From a virus, in the IMG/VR virus record IMGVR_UViG_3300046451_001045, positions 1 to 59,234 of that record: a stretch of 59,234 bases of DNA; one strand, given 5' to 3'. The notes beneath the pieces are model-generated. The model saw only the letters and a list, made by a program, of their open reading frames with translations. It had not been told where the DNA came from and did not search any database. Within the stretch, counting starts at the first letter, position 1, and every line of letters begins with the position of its first letter. The position numbers and the translations under genes were made by a program. Below, in pieces: positions 41,958-50,334 of the stretch.

Positions 41958-43845
41958 TTGGAAATCCGTTTTAGTAACTATTGTGTTACTATTTGGACTT
42001 AAAGTGTGGTCTCCATACATCGTAGAAAACATTCAGTGGTCATACTTTGACACACTCCACCAGTCTCAAGAAAAGGTGTTAGTAGATAACATCATATTAG
42101 TTGATATAGATGAAAAGAGTTTAGATGCATTCGGACAATACCCAATCAAACGTGGAATTTATCGTGACCTGTTACTTAACACTCATTTTAGTAATACCCA
42201 CGTCTTTACTTTTCTCTTTAGTCAACCCGATAGAGACCCGACCCAAGACGAGATACTTGCAGAAGGTTTGGTCAATCGTTTAACCATTCTTGCAGCTGCA
42301 CCAACAATTCAAAAAGATACTGGTTCTGCACCATTCGTAGGTAACTCTACATTTGGGGGTGGAAATCCTCAAGACCATTTGTGGAACTTCTCAGGGATTG
42401 CATCTCCAATCAGGATACTTCAGGACAATACATATGGTGTTGGGGTCACTGTTGCAACACCTAGTGTTACAGGAACACCTAACTTTGACGGGACAACAAG
42501 GTCTATACCCCTTTTAGTTACTGCAAACAATCAAGTATACCCGTCACTTGCACTAGAAACACTTCGTGCATTAAGAGACCAACCTTCGTATCAAACAAAA
42601 ATTACTCCTGAACTTGGAGTGGAATGGGTCAGGATGGGTAGAGACAAACCTATCTCCACCACCCCGACCAGTGATGTAATGATATCCTACTGGAATGAGT
42701 TCCAAAGGATTAGTGCAGTAGACCTACAGGATTCTAATGTTGAAGGTAAGATTCTTGTATGGGGTCTAACTGCGGAGGGTCTGAATAATCCAGTTTCAAC
42801 CCCAGTGGGTGTAATGTATCCTCACGAAGTGCAAGCACACCATATCCAAACCGTCTTGTCAGGAGTTCAAATACAGAAATCCTACTTTCTTGGATTAATT
42901 GGATTTGCTGTTCTTTTGTCAGTAATGATAATGATACTGGTGATGGTCTACAAGCTTCCCACAGCTCTTTCGGGGATAATGAGTCTATTACTCGTAGGAT
43001 TTCAGGTGGGTGGGAGTTATTATATTTGGACTTCAGAGCTCGTTCTTTTCGATACTTTCTATTCATCGTTAGCCTCCTTGTTGGTTTTTGGTCATGCATC
43101 CTTTAACAAATACTATGTAACTTTCCAAGAAAAGCAACAAATAAAGAAGCAGTTCCAAAAGTATTTATCCCCCGATATGATTGAAGAACTACAAAAACAC
43201 CCCGAAAAATTGAAACTTGGTGGAGATAGAAAGGAACTTTCATTCCTCTTCGCAGACATAGTAGGATTTACCCCCATAAGCGAGGCATACATGAAAAACG
43301 ATGACCCCGAGGGATTGGTCTTACTCATCAACAGATTCCTAGATGGAATGTCAAAGATAGTTTTAAAGAATGGTGGTACGATTGATAAGTTCATGGGCGA
43401 CTGTTTAATGGCATGGTGGGGTGCTCCTTTGGATTGTCCGAATCATGCTGAGATGGCAGTTAAATCTGCAATGGAAATAGAAATACTTACAGAACAGATG
43501 AATAGGGACATCAAGGAAGAAGGATTAGACCTTCCACCAGTAGTTATAGGTACTGGGATTAACACAGGTCAATGCATAGTGGGTAATATGGGTTCAGAAG
43601 ATAGGTTTGACTATTCAGTAGTCGGAGATGCAGTTAACCTTGCAGCCAGACTTGAGGTTCAGACTCGAACCTTTGATACACCTATTCTACTATCGGAGTT
43701 CACTTACATGCAACTCGATGAGACTGCATGTTCATTGGTTGATGAGATAACAGTAAAGGGTAAAGAAATACCAGTCAAGGTCTATGCACCATTGTTTGAT
43801 AACGGAAAACGAAAAGAAGTACGAAAACTTCATAAAACCCCTTGA
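41950..43845 (+). CDS. CHASE2-domain adenylate cyclase, membrane-bound
   Basis: This 631-residue protein has an N-terminal membrane helix (residues 5-22), a periplasmic CHASE2 sensor (IILVDIDEKSLDAFGQYPI at 48-66), three transmembrane helices at about 312-385, and a class III cyclase domain at about 425-600. The metal Asp are D436 (FADIVGFT) and D484 (FMGD); the adenine-selecting pair is K480 and D554 (RFDYSVVGD), with N563 and R567 for the transition state. All required residues are present, so it should make cAMP. Its presence in a lytic-type phage genome is very unusual. Confidence 0.93.
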   Translation: MYSWKSVLVTIVLLFGLKVWSPYIVENIQWSYFDTLHQSQEKVLVDNIILVDIDEKSLDAFGQYPIKRGIYRDLLLNTHFSNTHVFTFLFSQPDRDPTQDEILAEGLVNRLTILAAAPTIQKDTGSAPFVGNSTFGGGNPQDHLWNFSGIASPIRILQDNTYGVGVTVATPSVTGTPNFDGTTRSIPLLVTANNQVYPSLALETLRALRDQPSYQTKITPELGVEWVRMGRDKPISTTPTSDVMISYWNEFQRISAVDLQDSNVEGKILVWGLTAEGLNNPVSTPVGVMYPHEVQAHHIQTVLSGVQIQKSYFLGLIGFAVLLSVMIMILVMVYKLPTALSGIMSLLLVGFQVGGSYYIWTSELVLFDTFYSSLASLLVFGHASFNKYYVTFQEKQQIKKQFQKYLSPDMIEELQKHPEKLKLGGDRKELSFLFADIVGFTPISEAYMKNDDPEGLVLLINRFLDGMSKIVLKNGGTIDKFMGDCLMAWWGAPLDCPNHAEMAVKSAMEIEILTEQMNRDIKEEGLDLPPVVIGTGINTGQCIVGNMGSEDRFDYSVVGDAVNLAARLEVQTRTFDTPILLSEFTYMQLDETACSLVDEITVKGKEIPVKVYAPLFDNGKRKEVRKLHKTP

Positions 43846-43869
43846 AATTTTAGAAAAAGTCTATATAAT
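43842..43869 (+). promoter_or_regulatory. Early-type promoter before hsp20
   Basis: TTGAAA (43842-43847), 16-base spacer, TATAAT (43864-43869). It overlaps the cyclase stop. A late TATAAATA follows 13 bases later, so the Hsp20 gene has both promoter types. Confidence 0.65.
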
Positions 43870-43882
43870 AGTACTATGGTGT

Positions 43883-43890
43883 TATAAATA
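43883..43890 (+). promoter_or_regulatory. T4-type late promoter TATAAATA for hsp20
   Basis: A perfect TATAAATA 58 bases before the Hsp20 ATG; AAAGGAG is at 43937-43943, an efficient ribosome site. Confidence 0.75.
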
Positions 43891-43948
43891 CCATTGTAAT
43901 GCTCATTAGAGGTTACATAACATAACTTGCTTAATAAAGGAGAAAACT

Positions 43949-44386
43949 ATGACAAGCAGACAGCTCGGAGACTTCGATGTCTTCAATTTCGGGAAATCAT
44001 TCCCATTCGCAATCGGGTTCGACAGAACTCTTCAACTATTAGAACGTGCCAATCAGTCACCGACTAATACAAACTATCCACCTTACAATATTGTAAAACA
44101 CGATGCAGAGAACTTCAGTATCGAACTTGCATTAGCTGGATTTGATAAGAAAGACATCACAATCTCAAAAGAGAAAGAGGTTCTTAATATCGAAGGTAAA
44201 CAGAAGGAAGGGGAAAACCTTGAGTATGTCCATAGAGGACTTGCATCTCGTTCATTCAAAAGAACATTCACACTTGCAGACGATATAATCGTTAAAGGTG
44301 CAGATATGAAGAATGGTATTTTGAGTGTATCTTTGGAAAGGATTGTACCCGAAGAAGATAAACCCCAAGAAATCAAAATTTCTTAA
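43949..44386 (+). CDS. hsp20: Small heat-shock protein Hsp20
   Basis: This 145-residue alpha-crystallin-family chaperone holds unfolding proteins. The domain runs from about residue 44 (PPYNIVKHDAENFSIELALAGF) to NGILSVSLERI near 120, and the C-terminus has an EIKIS end resembling the I-x-I/V anchoring tail. The N-terminus FDRTLQLLERANQ is typical of IbpA-like proteins. Hsp20 genes are common in marine T4-like phages. Dual promoters suggest use early and late. Confidence 0.92.
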   Translation: MTSRQLGDFDVFNFGKSFPFAIGFDRTLQLLERANQSPTNTNYPPYNIVKHDAENFSIELALAGFDKKDITISKEKEVLNIEGKQKEGENLEYVHRGLASRSFKRTFTLADDIIVKGADMKNGILSVSLERIVPEEDKPQEIKIS

Positions 44387-44417
44387 AAAACCCCTATTCA
44401 GACATGCTTCATTGTTG

Positions 44418-44423
44418 TATAAT
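44418..44423 (+). promoter_or_regulatory. -10 box TATAAT, 6 nt before the methyltransferase ATG
   Basis: TGTATAAT, six bases, then ATG at 44430. The -35 is weak, but AAAAACCCCT ends exactly 22 bases before the box, as at gp55. This sets the start of the next gene and predicts a leaderless mRNA. Confidence 0.65.
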
Positions 44424-44429
44424 AGAAGC

Positions 44430-45851
44430 ATGTCTGAACTCTATGAAATAATTAAACAAAGTGCAAATCACGATGGCTTACCTATTATTACAGGTAAACA
44501 GTTTGAAGACCTTACTGAAAAATATGGTCGGGAAGAATTCCGTGAACAAGTTGCAAAATACATTGAACAGGAAAGACCACCTTTCCCATTAAAACCCATT
44601 TCCTATGGTAAGATGAAAGATACTTTCATTAGACTTCTAGAGGACGATGTGTGGAGATTCGTAAAACCTAACGAACAGTTAGAACAGGAAGTCGTAGAAA
44701 AATACGATAATTACAAATACCCATACTCAGAATTTGGATTAGGAATGGTCAATGCACCCCCTTCATTTAATGATGCAAGTGATTACTTTATGCAAGACTT
44801 AAGATTGTCTTGTGATTCATATGGTCATAAAGCACCATTGAATGCATTCCGAGATTCAAATGCAAAACAATTGAAATCGGCTCTTGGTGCAATATGGAGA
44901 GGTGTCAATGACATTACTAAAGAAATATCTACAGACGTAGATGGTAATGAAGTTATAAAACTTGTCGGTGGTAAACTAGATGAAGATGCATATAGAACTG
45001 CATTCAGACTTGGTGCCTATATTGCAACACAGTTCAAACCAGTAGTTGCAAAATGTTTCTATGAAATGACTGATGCAAAAACTGTATTAGATACTTCATG
45101 TGGATGGGGAGATAGACTTTGTGGTTTCTATGCAAGTAAGAGAACAACTCATTACATAGGTACAGACCCAAATCCGAACACATTTGTAAACTATAAGAAA
45201 CAATGTATATCTTATGAAACAATTCTTACAGGTAATGCACCAGTAATTACTGAATCAGAAAACTACTTTAAATCCGTTGGTTCAAAGATTGTTGAAATAC
45301 ATAGATGTGGTGCAGAAGATTTAGACTATGATTCACTACCACCAATTGACTGTGCATTCACTTCACCACCTTATTTCTCGACAGAGATATATAACAAGGG
45401 TGGAGAACACGAGGAAGACCAATCATGGTTCAAGTTCAATGAGTATGAGAAGTGGAGAGATGATTTCTTCCTTCCAGTAAGTCAGAAGACTTTTGATTCA
45501 TTATCTGATACAGGTCATATGTTATTAAACATTATGAACCCAACAATTAAAGGTAAAACATACCCTTCATGTGATGAAGTGTGTGACTTACTAAGACCCC
45601 ATTTTAAAGGTCAACTGGGAATGAGAATTATGCAAAGACCACAATCATCTACTAAGTTTCTAGACAAGTGGACAGACGTAAAAGGTGATAGTGATGACAA
45701 TCAAGTGTCAGACAAGGAAGGTATTGATAGAACAGCTATGCAGGATTTCATGAAGAAGTATTACATGGAAAATGTTTGGTACTTTGCAAAAGAAGACAAA
45801 GACCTATTCTTAAAAGTAAGACAAGGACAACTAGATGAGTTTTTCGTATGA
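44430..45851 (+). CDS. DNA methyltransferase (N4-cytosine or N6-adenine type)
   Basis: This 473-residue protein has the SAM-binding motif VLDTSCGWGDR at 219-229 and the catalytic motif TSPPYF at 311-316. SPPY is typical of N4-cytosine methylases, while related sequences also occur in adenine methylases. The N-terminal 200 residues are a phage-specific helical domain that could recognise DNA. No restriction partner is seen, so it would protect or mark phage DNA. The frame extends upstream to 44325, but the promoter fixes the start here. Confidence 0.85.
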   Translation: MSELYEIIKQSANHDGLPIITGKQFEDLTEKYGREEFREQVAKYIEQERPPFPLKPISYGKMKDTFIRLLEDDVWRFVKPNEQLEQEVVEKYDNYKYPYSEFGLGMVNAPPSFNDASDYFMQDLRLSCDSYGHKAPLNAFRDSNAKQLKSALGAIWRGVNDITKEISTDVDGNEVIKLVGGKLDEDAYRTAFRLGAYIATQFKPVVAKCFYEMTDAKTVLDTSCGWGDRLCGFYASKRTTHYIGTDPNPNTFVNYKKQCISYETILTGNAPVITESENYFKSVGSKIVEIHRCGAEDLDYDSLPPIDCAFTSPPYFSTEIYNKGGEHEEDQSWFKFNEYEKWRDDFFLPVSQKTFDSLSDTGHMLLNIMNPTIKGKTYPSCDEVCDLLRPHFKGQLGMRIMQRPQSSTKFLDKWTDVKGDSDDNQVSDKEGIDRTAMQDFMKKYYMENVWYFAKEDKDLFLKVRQGQLDEFFV

Positions 45852-46159
45852 CAGAATTATTTGAGAACAAAGTGTACAGAGTAGTTGAGAATCCTCATGA
45901 TGAAAATGCAGGGATTGAGTTAACTGGTGGAGAATGGGACGGACTGGTTTATCAATATGGAAAGGTTCAATTCAAAGATGGTACACCCGAAATTAATTTC
46001 AAAAGAACCATAAGAAGATTCCCAAAAGGGATGGAGAACAGTGAAATCAACTTTGAAGAATTACTAAATAACAGTGAGTTAAATACATTAATGGGTGACA
46101 TTCTAGTAGAAGTCATGCAAGAACAAATAAGGAAAGAGAATGAACAAAGAGATACTTAA
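45848..46159 (+). CDS. Conserved hypothetical phage protein
   Basis: This 103-residue acidic protein overlaps the methyltransferase by 4 bases and the lysozyme by 20. The block GIELTGGEWDGLVYQYGKVQ near 23-42 looks like an SH3-like beta barrel, followed by a helical acidic C-terminus. Function unknown. Confidence 0.6.
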   Translation: MTELFENKVYRVVENPHDENAGIELTGGEWDGLVYQYGKVQFKDGTPEINFKRTIRRFPKGMENSEINFEELLNNSELNTLMGDILVEVMQEQIRKENEQRDT

Positions 46160-46598
46160 AGAACAAATCAAACGTCACGAAGGTGAAGTACTAGAAGTCT
46201 ATGCAGATTCACTAGGATACTTAACACTAGGTGTTGGACATCTTATCAAAGAAGGTGATGCAGAACACGGACAACCCGCTGGAACTCCAGTGAGTCAAGA
46301 AACTGTAGATGCATACTATGAAGATGACTTCGACAAACATGTCGATGAAGCAATTCATGTATTCGAATCAAAAGGTGGAGAGAATTTCTATGACCTTCCC
46401 GAAGACATTCAACACGTTCTAGTCAACATGACATTCAACTTAGGTGGAGGTCGTTTCGGTAAATTTAACAACATGTGGAAAGGTGTTGTATCTGCAGACT
46501 GGGAAAAGGTTGCAGTAGAAATGGAAGACTCTAAGTGGTTCGGACAAGTTGGTAGACGTTCAGTAGAACTACAAGAACAGGTACGAAACTGTGCCTAG
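46140..46598 (+). CDS. T4-type lysozyme (GH24)
   Basis: This 152-residue muramidase cleaves peptidoglycan. The catalytic triad is visible with the exact T4 lysozyme spacing: E14 (RHEGE), D23 and T29 (YADSLGYLTLGVGH), compared with E11, D20 and T26 in T4. It lacks a signal peptide, so it would need a holin for release, and several holin-like small membrane genes are present in the window. It is the only recognisable cell-wall lytic enzyme here. Confidence 0.93.
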   Translation: MNKEILKEQIKRHEGEVLEVYADSLGYLTLGVGHLIKEGDAEHGQPAGTPVSQETVDAYYEDDFDKHVDEAIHVFESKGGENFYDLPEDIQHVLVNMTFNLGGGRFGKFNNMWKGVVSADWEKVAVEMEDSKWFGQVGRRSVELQEQVRNCA

Positions 46599-46863
46599 TG
46601 AAATCAAAGCTGTAAAGTTACTTGGTGGGGAAGTTATCTTAGGAAAGGTTACTTCTTCTACTTTATCAAACTCTATTAGTATTGAAGAAGCTCAACTTTG
46701 TGTTGTCATGGTTGATGACGGAAAAATGGAAGTTAACCTTGCACCATGGTTACCATATGCAAGAGAATATAATTTTGTGATACCTAAATCTCAGATAATT
46801 ACAACCTTTAAGGTTAGACCCAATCTAGAGACAAATTACAAGATTGCAACAGGAAATAAATAA
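46591..46863 (+). CDS. LSm-like fold protein
   Basis: This 90-residue protein starts with GTG at 46591 and opens with IKAVKLLGGEVILGKVT, a strand-loop pattern matching Sm/LSm proteins and the first residues of the gene at 20336. The APWLPYAREYNFVIPKSQI block resembles the PFxP strand in the larger protein. A role in RNA binding is possible; certainty is low. Confidence 0.55.
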   Translation: MPSEIKAVKLLGGEVILGKVTSSTLSNSISIEEAQLCVVMVDDGKMEVNLAPWLPYAREYNFVIPKSQIITTFKVRPNLETNYKIATGNK

Positions 46864-47084
46864 TGGCAGATATATTAGGTGCATTAGTAAAGAAATACGA
46901 AGGTGACATTGCAGTACACACTGCAAACATCTCAGTTTATCAATCAAACCCAGCAGGTATAGGAGAACATCCCGATGTTGTCTCTGCAGTAGATGAACTA
47001 GTTGGTCAACTTGCAGATGCACAAGACAAACTCAAATCAGTAAAAGAATTACGACATCCCTCAAGAAAAACACTTGTAGAATAA
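46863..47084 (+). CDS. Conserved hypothetical protein upstream of gp43
   Basis: This 73-residue helical protein begins MADILGALVKKYEGDIAVH and has a C-terminal amphipathic helix (LADAQDKLKSVKEL). I recall similar short genes next to DNA polymerase in marine T4-like phages. Function unknown. It starts on the stop of the LSm-like gene. Confidence 0.65.
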   Translation: MADILGALVKKYEGDIAVHTANISVYQSNPAGIGEHPDVVSAVDELVGQLADAQDKLKSVKELRHPSRKTLVE

Positions 47085-47102
47085 GACCAACTGTAGTATA
47101 AT
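47074..47102 (+). promoter_or_regulatory. Sigma70-type promoter, 6 nt before the gp43 ATG
   Basis: TTGTAG (47074-47079), 17-base spacer, TATAAT (47097-47102), six bases, ATG at 47109. Initiation seven bases from the box falls on the first base of the gene, predicting a leaderless polymerase mRNA. Confidence 0.75.
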
Positions 47103-47108
47103 AACTAC

Positions 47109-49622
47109 ATGGATTTCTATACAAACGTATGTCGAACTAGAGACAAAATTCTAGTAAAAGGTTACCAAGGTAAGAAACAGGTGAAGTTATCTGTTGCTTA
47201 TCGTCCTAACCACTTCGTAACCTCTAAGAAAAAGGATTCTCCTTATCGTTCTTTAGATGGTAAACCACTTGATGTTGTTAATCTTGACACCATGGGTGGT
47301 GCAAGAAAGTTCCGAGAACAATACAGTCAAGTAGATAACTTTGAGATTCACGGTTATGATAAGTATGTTTATACTTACATAGCTGATAAGTTTCAGGGTG
47401 AAATCAAATACGACCCAATGAAAATCAAGGTTGCAACACTTGACATCGAGTGTGAGTCGGAGAACGGATTCCCCGAACCTACACTTGCAGAAGAGAAAGT
47501 AAATGCAATCACCATCAAACCATTCAGACATATGGCACATACCTTTGGTATCGGCCCTTGGGATGCACCTGCAAATGTTCATTATTATGAATGTGTTGAT
47601 GAAGCACAACTACTAACTGAGTTCATTAAGTACTGGAGAAAGGAATCTTTTGACATTGTTACAGGATGGAATGTTGATGCATTTGACATGACGTATCTTT
47701 GTAATCGTGTAGATAAACTATTCGGTGAAGGACACCATAAGAAGTTCTCACCTTGGAATATGTCTGATGTAAGAGACTACACAAATAACTATGGTCAAAA
47801 GGTCATGGTGTTTAATCTCTATGGTATCAATATTCTTGACTATATGGAACTGTACAAGAAACATACATTCGTAAACCAAGAATCATACTCACTTAATCAC
47901 ATTGCACATGTTGAATTAGATAAAGCAAAGATTGATTATTCACAATATGGTTCATTACATACCCTTTACAAAGAGAACTATCCACTATTCTTAGAATACA
48001 ATGTCAAAGATGTGACACTTGTAGAAGACTTAGAAGATAAGATGGGGTTACTAGAACTCACATACTCAATGGCTTACAATGCAAAGTGTAACTTTGCAGA
48101 TACCTTTGGTATGGTTAAGTACTGGGAAACAATCATCTACAACTTCCTCAAAGAACAGAACATACAAACACCACCTCAGAAGTTGGATAGAAGTAAACAA
48201 CATTCTATTGTTGGTGCATATGTCAAAGAACCATTAGTAGGTAGACACAACTGGGTTATGTCATTTGACTTGAACTCACTCTATCCCCATATCATTATGC
48301 AACACAATATCTCACCCGAGAAAATGATTAAGGGTGGTCAGAGAATGGATGTTAATGTTCAGAAGATGTTGGATGGTGACGTAGACCTTTCATCACTCAA
48401 ACAATCAAACAGAACTGTAACACCTAACGGAGTAATGTTCACAAGAGACAAACAAGGATTCCTTCCCGAACTCATGGAGACTTTCTATGAGGAAAGAAAA
48501 CTGTGGAAGAAGAAGATGATTGAGTATCAGATTGAGAAAGAATCATGTGATGACCCAAAACGTAATAGGGAACTTGATACACTTATCAAACGTGCATATA
48601 ACAATCAACAGGTTCGTAAGATTGCACTTAACTCTGCATATGGAGCTCTTGCAAATCAATACTTTGCATTCTTTGACCCTAACCTTGCAGAAGCAATTAC
48701 TATGTCGGGTCAGTTGATTATTAAGACTGCAGAGAAATCTATCAACACATGGATGAATAAAGTCCTTTCAACAGAAGACAAAGACTATGTGATTGCAATG
48801 GATACCGATTCAGTCTACATCACTTTTGATGACCTAGTGTCAAAAGTGTTTCCCGAAGATACACCACGAGGAAAAATTTGTGACTTCTTAAATACTATTG
48901 CAATTGATAAAGTCGAAGGTGTTCTTGCAAAGGGATATGATGAACTTGCAGATTACACTAATGCATTCCAACAGAAGATGGAGATGGGTAGAGAGATTAT
49001 TGCAGACCGTGGAATATGGACTGCAAAGAAAAGATACATCCTAAATGTCTTGGACAACGAGGGAGTTCGATATGCAAAACCTAAGTTGAAGATGATGGGT
49101 ATTGAGACTGCAAAGTCCAGTACACCTCAGTGGGTCAGAAAGAAGCTTACAGAAGTGTTCGATGTAGTTATGAATGGAACAGAACAAGAACTTTGGGATT
49201 TCGTGGAATACACAAGAAAGGACTTCCGTAGACTTGCAGTTGAAGATATGTCGTCTCCAAGGGGTTGTAACAACCTCCACAATTACAGGGATGCATCTAG
49301 TATCTATGGAAAGGGTACACCAATCCATGTCAGAGGTGCATTACTTTACAACCATGAACTTAAAAAGAAGAATCTTGATAAGAGATATGAGGTCATTAAA
49401 AACAGTGATAAGATTCACTTCACATACTTGACTGTTCCAAATCCTATCAATGAGAATGTTATATCATTTGCAAATGTATTACCAAGAGAGTTTGACCTTC
49501 ATAGATTTGTGGACTATGATATGCAATTCAACAAGTCATTCATCGAACCTCTTAGAAAAGTCATCGATTTAATAGGGTGGAATACTGAACAAGTTGCATC
49601 ATTGGACTCCTTTTTCTCCTAA
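47109..49622 (+). CDS. gp43: DNA polymerase gp43 (family B)
   Basis: This 837-residue replicative polymerase has proofreading exonuclease and polymerase parts. ExoI is DIE at 112-114. Polymerase motif A is DLNSLYP near 387-393; motif B is in NSAYGALANQYFAF; motif C is DTDSVY at 565-570. Length is close to T4 gp43 (898). It has its own early promoter. Every catalytic motif I looked for is intact. Confidence 0.97.
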   Translation: MDFYTNVCRTRDKILVKGYQGKKQVKLSVAYRPNHFVTSKKKDSPYRSLDGKPLDVVNLDTMGGARKFREQYSQVDNFEIHGYDKYVYTYIADKFQGEIKYDPMKIKVATLDIECESENGFPEPTLAEEKVNAITIKPFRHMAHTFGIGPWDAPANVHYYECVDEAQLLTEFIKYWRKESFDIVTGWNVDAFDMTYLCNRVDKLFGEGHHKKFSPWNMSDVRDYTNNYGQKVMVFNLYGINILDYMELYKKHTFVNQESYSLNHIAHVELDKAKIDYSQYGSLHTLYKENYPLFLEYNVKDVTLVEDLEDKMGLLELTYSMAYNAKCNFADTFGMVKYWETIIYNFLKEQNIQTPPQKLDRSKQHSIVGAYVKEPLVGRHNWVMSFDLNSLYPHIIMQHNISPEKMIKGGQRMDVNVQKMLDGDVDLSSLKQSNRTVTPNGVMFTRDKQGFLPELMETFYEERKLWKKKMIEYQIEKESCDDPKRNRELDTLIKRAYNNQQVRKIALNSAYGALANQYFAFFDPNLAEAITMSGQLIIKTAEKSINTWMNKVLSTEDKDYVIAMDTDSVYITFDDLVSKVFPEDTPRGKICDFLNTIAIDKVEGVLAKGYDELADYTNAFQQKMEMGREIIADRGIWTAKKRYILNVLDNEGVRYAKPKLKMMGIETAKSSTPQWVRKKLTEVFDVVMNGTEQELWDFVEYTRKDFRRLAVEDMSSPRGCNNLHNYRDASSIYGKGTPIHVRGALLYNHELKKKNLDKRYEVIKNSDKIHFTYLTVPNPINENVISFANVLPREFDLHRFVDYDMQFNKSFIEPLRKVIDLIGWNTEQVASLDSFFS

Positions 49623-49625
49623 ATA
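49619..49625 (+). promoter_or_regulatory. Late-type box CTAAATA, 5 nt before ATG
   Basis: CTAAATA overlaps the gp43 stop and is followed by ACCTT and ATG at 49631, fitting the leaderless late layout. Confidence 0.5.
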
Positions 49626-49630
49626 ACCTT

Positions 49631-50119
49631 ATGACTAAATCATTTAATCAAAGTGAATTCCATGTAACTGTGACCAAAGTAGTAGACGGTGATACTATTG
49701 ACGTTGATATTGACCTAGGATTTTCAACAGTCCTTAAAAAACAAAGAGTTAGACTAATGGGGATTGATACGCCAGAGTCTAGAACAAGAGACCTAGTGGA
49801 GAAAATCTTTGGAAAAGCAGCTAAAGCAAATCTTAAGAAGTTACTTTCAGAAGGTGATGTTACACTCGTTAGCCATGACAAAGGAAAGTTCGGACGCATA
49901 CTTGGAGAACTTTTTGTCACAAAACACGACAACGAAGGACACCCAGTGTTCGAAACAGAAACAAGAGTCTCAGTAAATCAACAAATGATTGACCAACACC
50001 ATGCAGTACTGTACACTGGTGAGAACAAAGACACTACAGAAGCAAGACACTTAGAACATCGTAAACTCTTATTAGAAAACGGGACTGTCACCCAAGAACA
50101 GATAGACGAGGTTCTCTAA
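49631..50119 (+). CDS. Staphylococcal-nuclease-like (SNase) protein
   Basis: This 162-residue protein has the SNase fold motifs: VVDGDTI with D21, then RLMGIDTPE with R41, D46 and E49, and KFGRIL with R89, corresponding to staphylococcal nuclease D21, R35, D40, E43 and R87. It should be a calcium-dependent nuclease acting on DNA or RNA. There is no signal peptide, so it is intracellular and could degrade host DNA or process intermediates. Confidence 0.9.
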   Translation: MTKSFNQSEFHVTVTKVVDGDTIDVDIDLGFSTVLKKQRVRLMGIDTPESRTRDLVEKIFGKAAKANLKKLLSEGDVTLVSHDKGKFGRILGELFVTKHDNEGHPVFETETRVSVNQQMIDQHHAVLYTGENKDTTEARHLEHRKLLLENGTVTQEQIDEVL

Positions 50120-50301
50120 TGATAATTTCCCTAATAGATTTATTCTATATTGGGATGATAATTATGATATTTTCCATGATGGCATATATGGAAGTTCAAA
50201 TACATACCCTCAAGACCATGATGGAAGAACATGTCAAAGTTGACGAGAAAATGTGTCAGATTGCTGAAAGATTAATCAAAGAAAAAACCAAAACTCTCTA
50301 G
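50119..50301 (+). CDS. Small membrane-anchored coiled-coil protein
   Basis: This 60-residue protein has a hydrophobic N-terminal helix (LIDLFYIGMIIMIFSMMAYM) followed by a charged helix. Start overlaps the SNase stop. The layout repeats that of the proteins at 2355, 36507 and 36803. Function unknown; holin-like use is possible. Confidence 0.6.
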   Translation: MIISLIDLFYIGMIIMIFSMMAYMEVQIHTLKTMMEEHVKVDEKMCQIAERLIKEKTKTL

Positions 50302-50328
50302 ACAACGACCCCCTTTTTATTGTATAAT
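50299..50328 (+). promoter_or_regulatory. Sigma70-type promoter, 6 nt before the lipoprotein ATG
   Basis: TAGACA (50299-50304), 18-base spacer, TATAAT (50323-50328), six bases, ATG at 50335. The spacer contains ACGACCCCCTTTTTATTG, related to the promoter at 27734. Leaderless mRNA predicted. Confidence 0.75.
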
Positions 50329-50334
50329 ACAATA

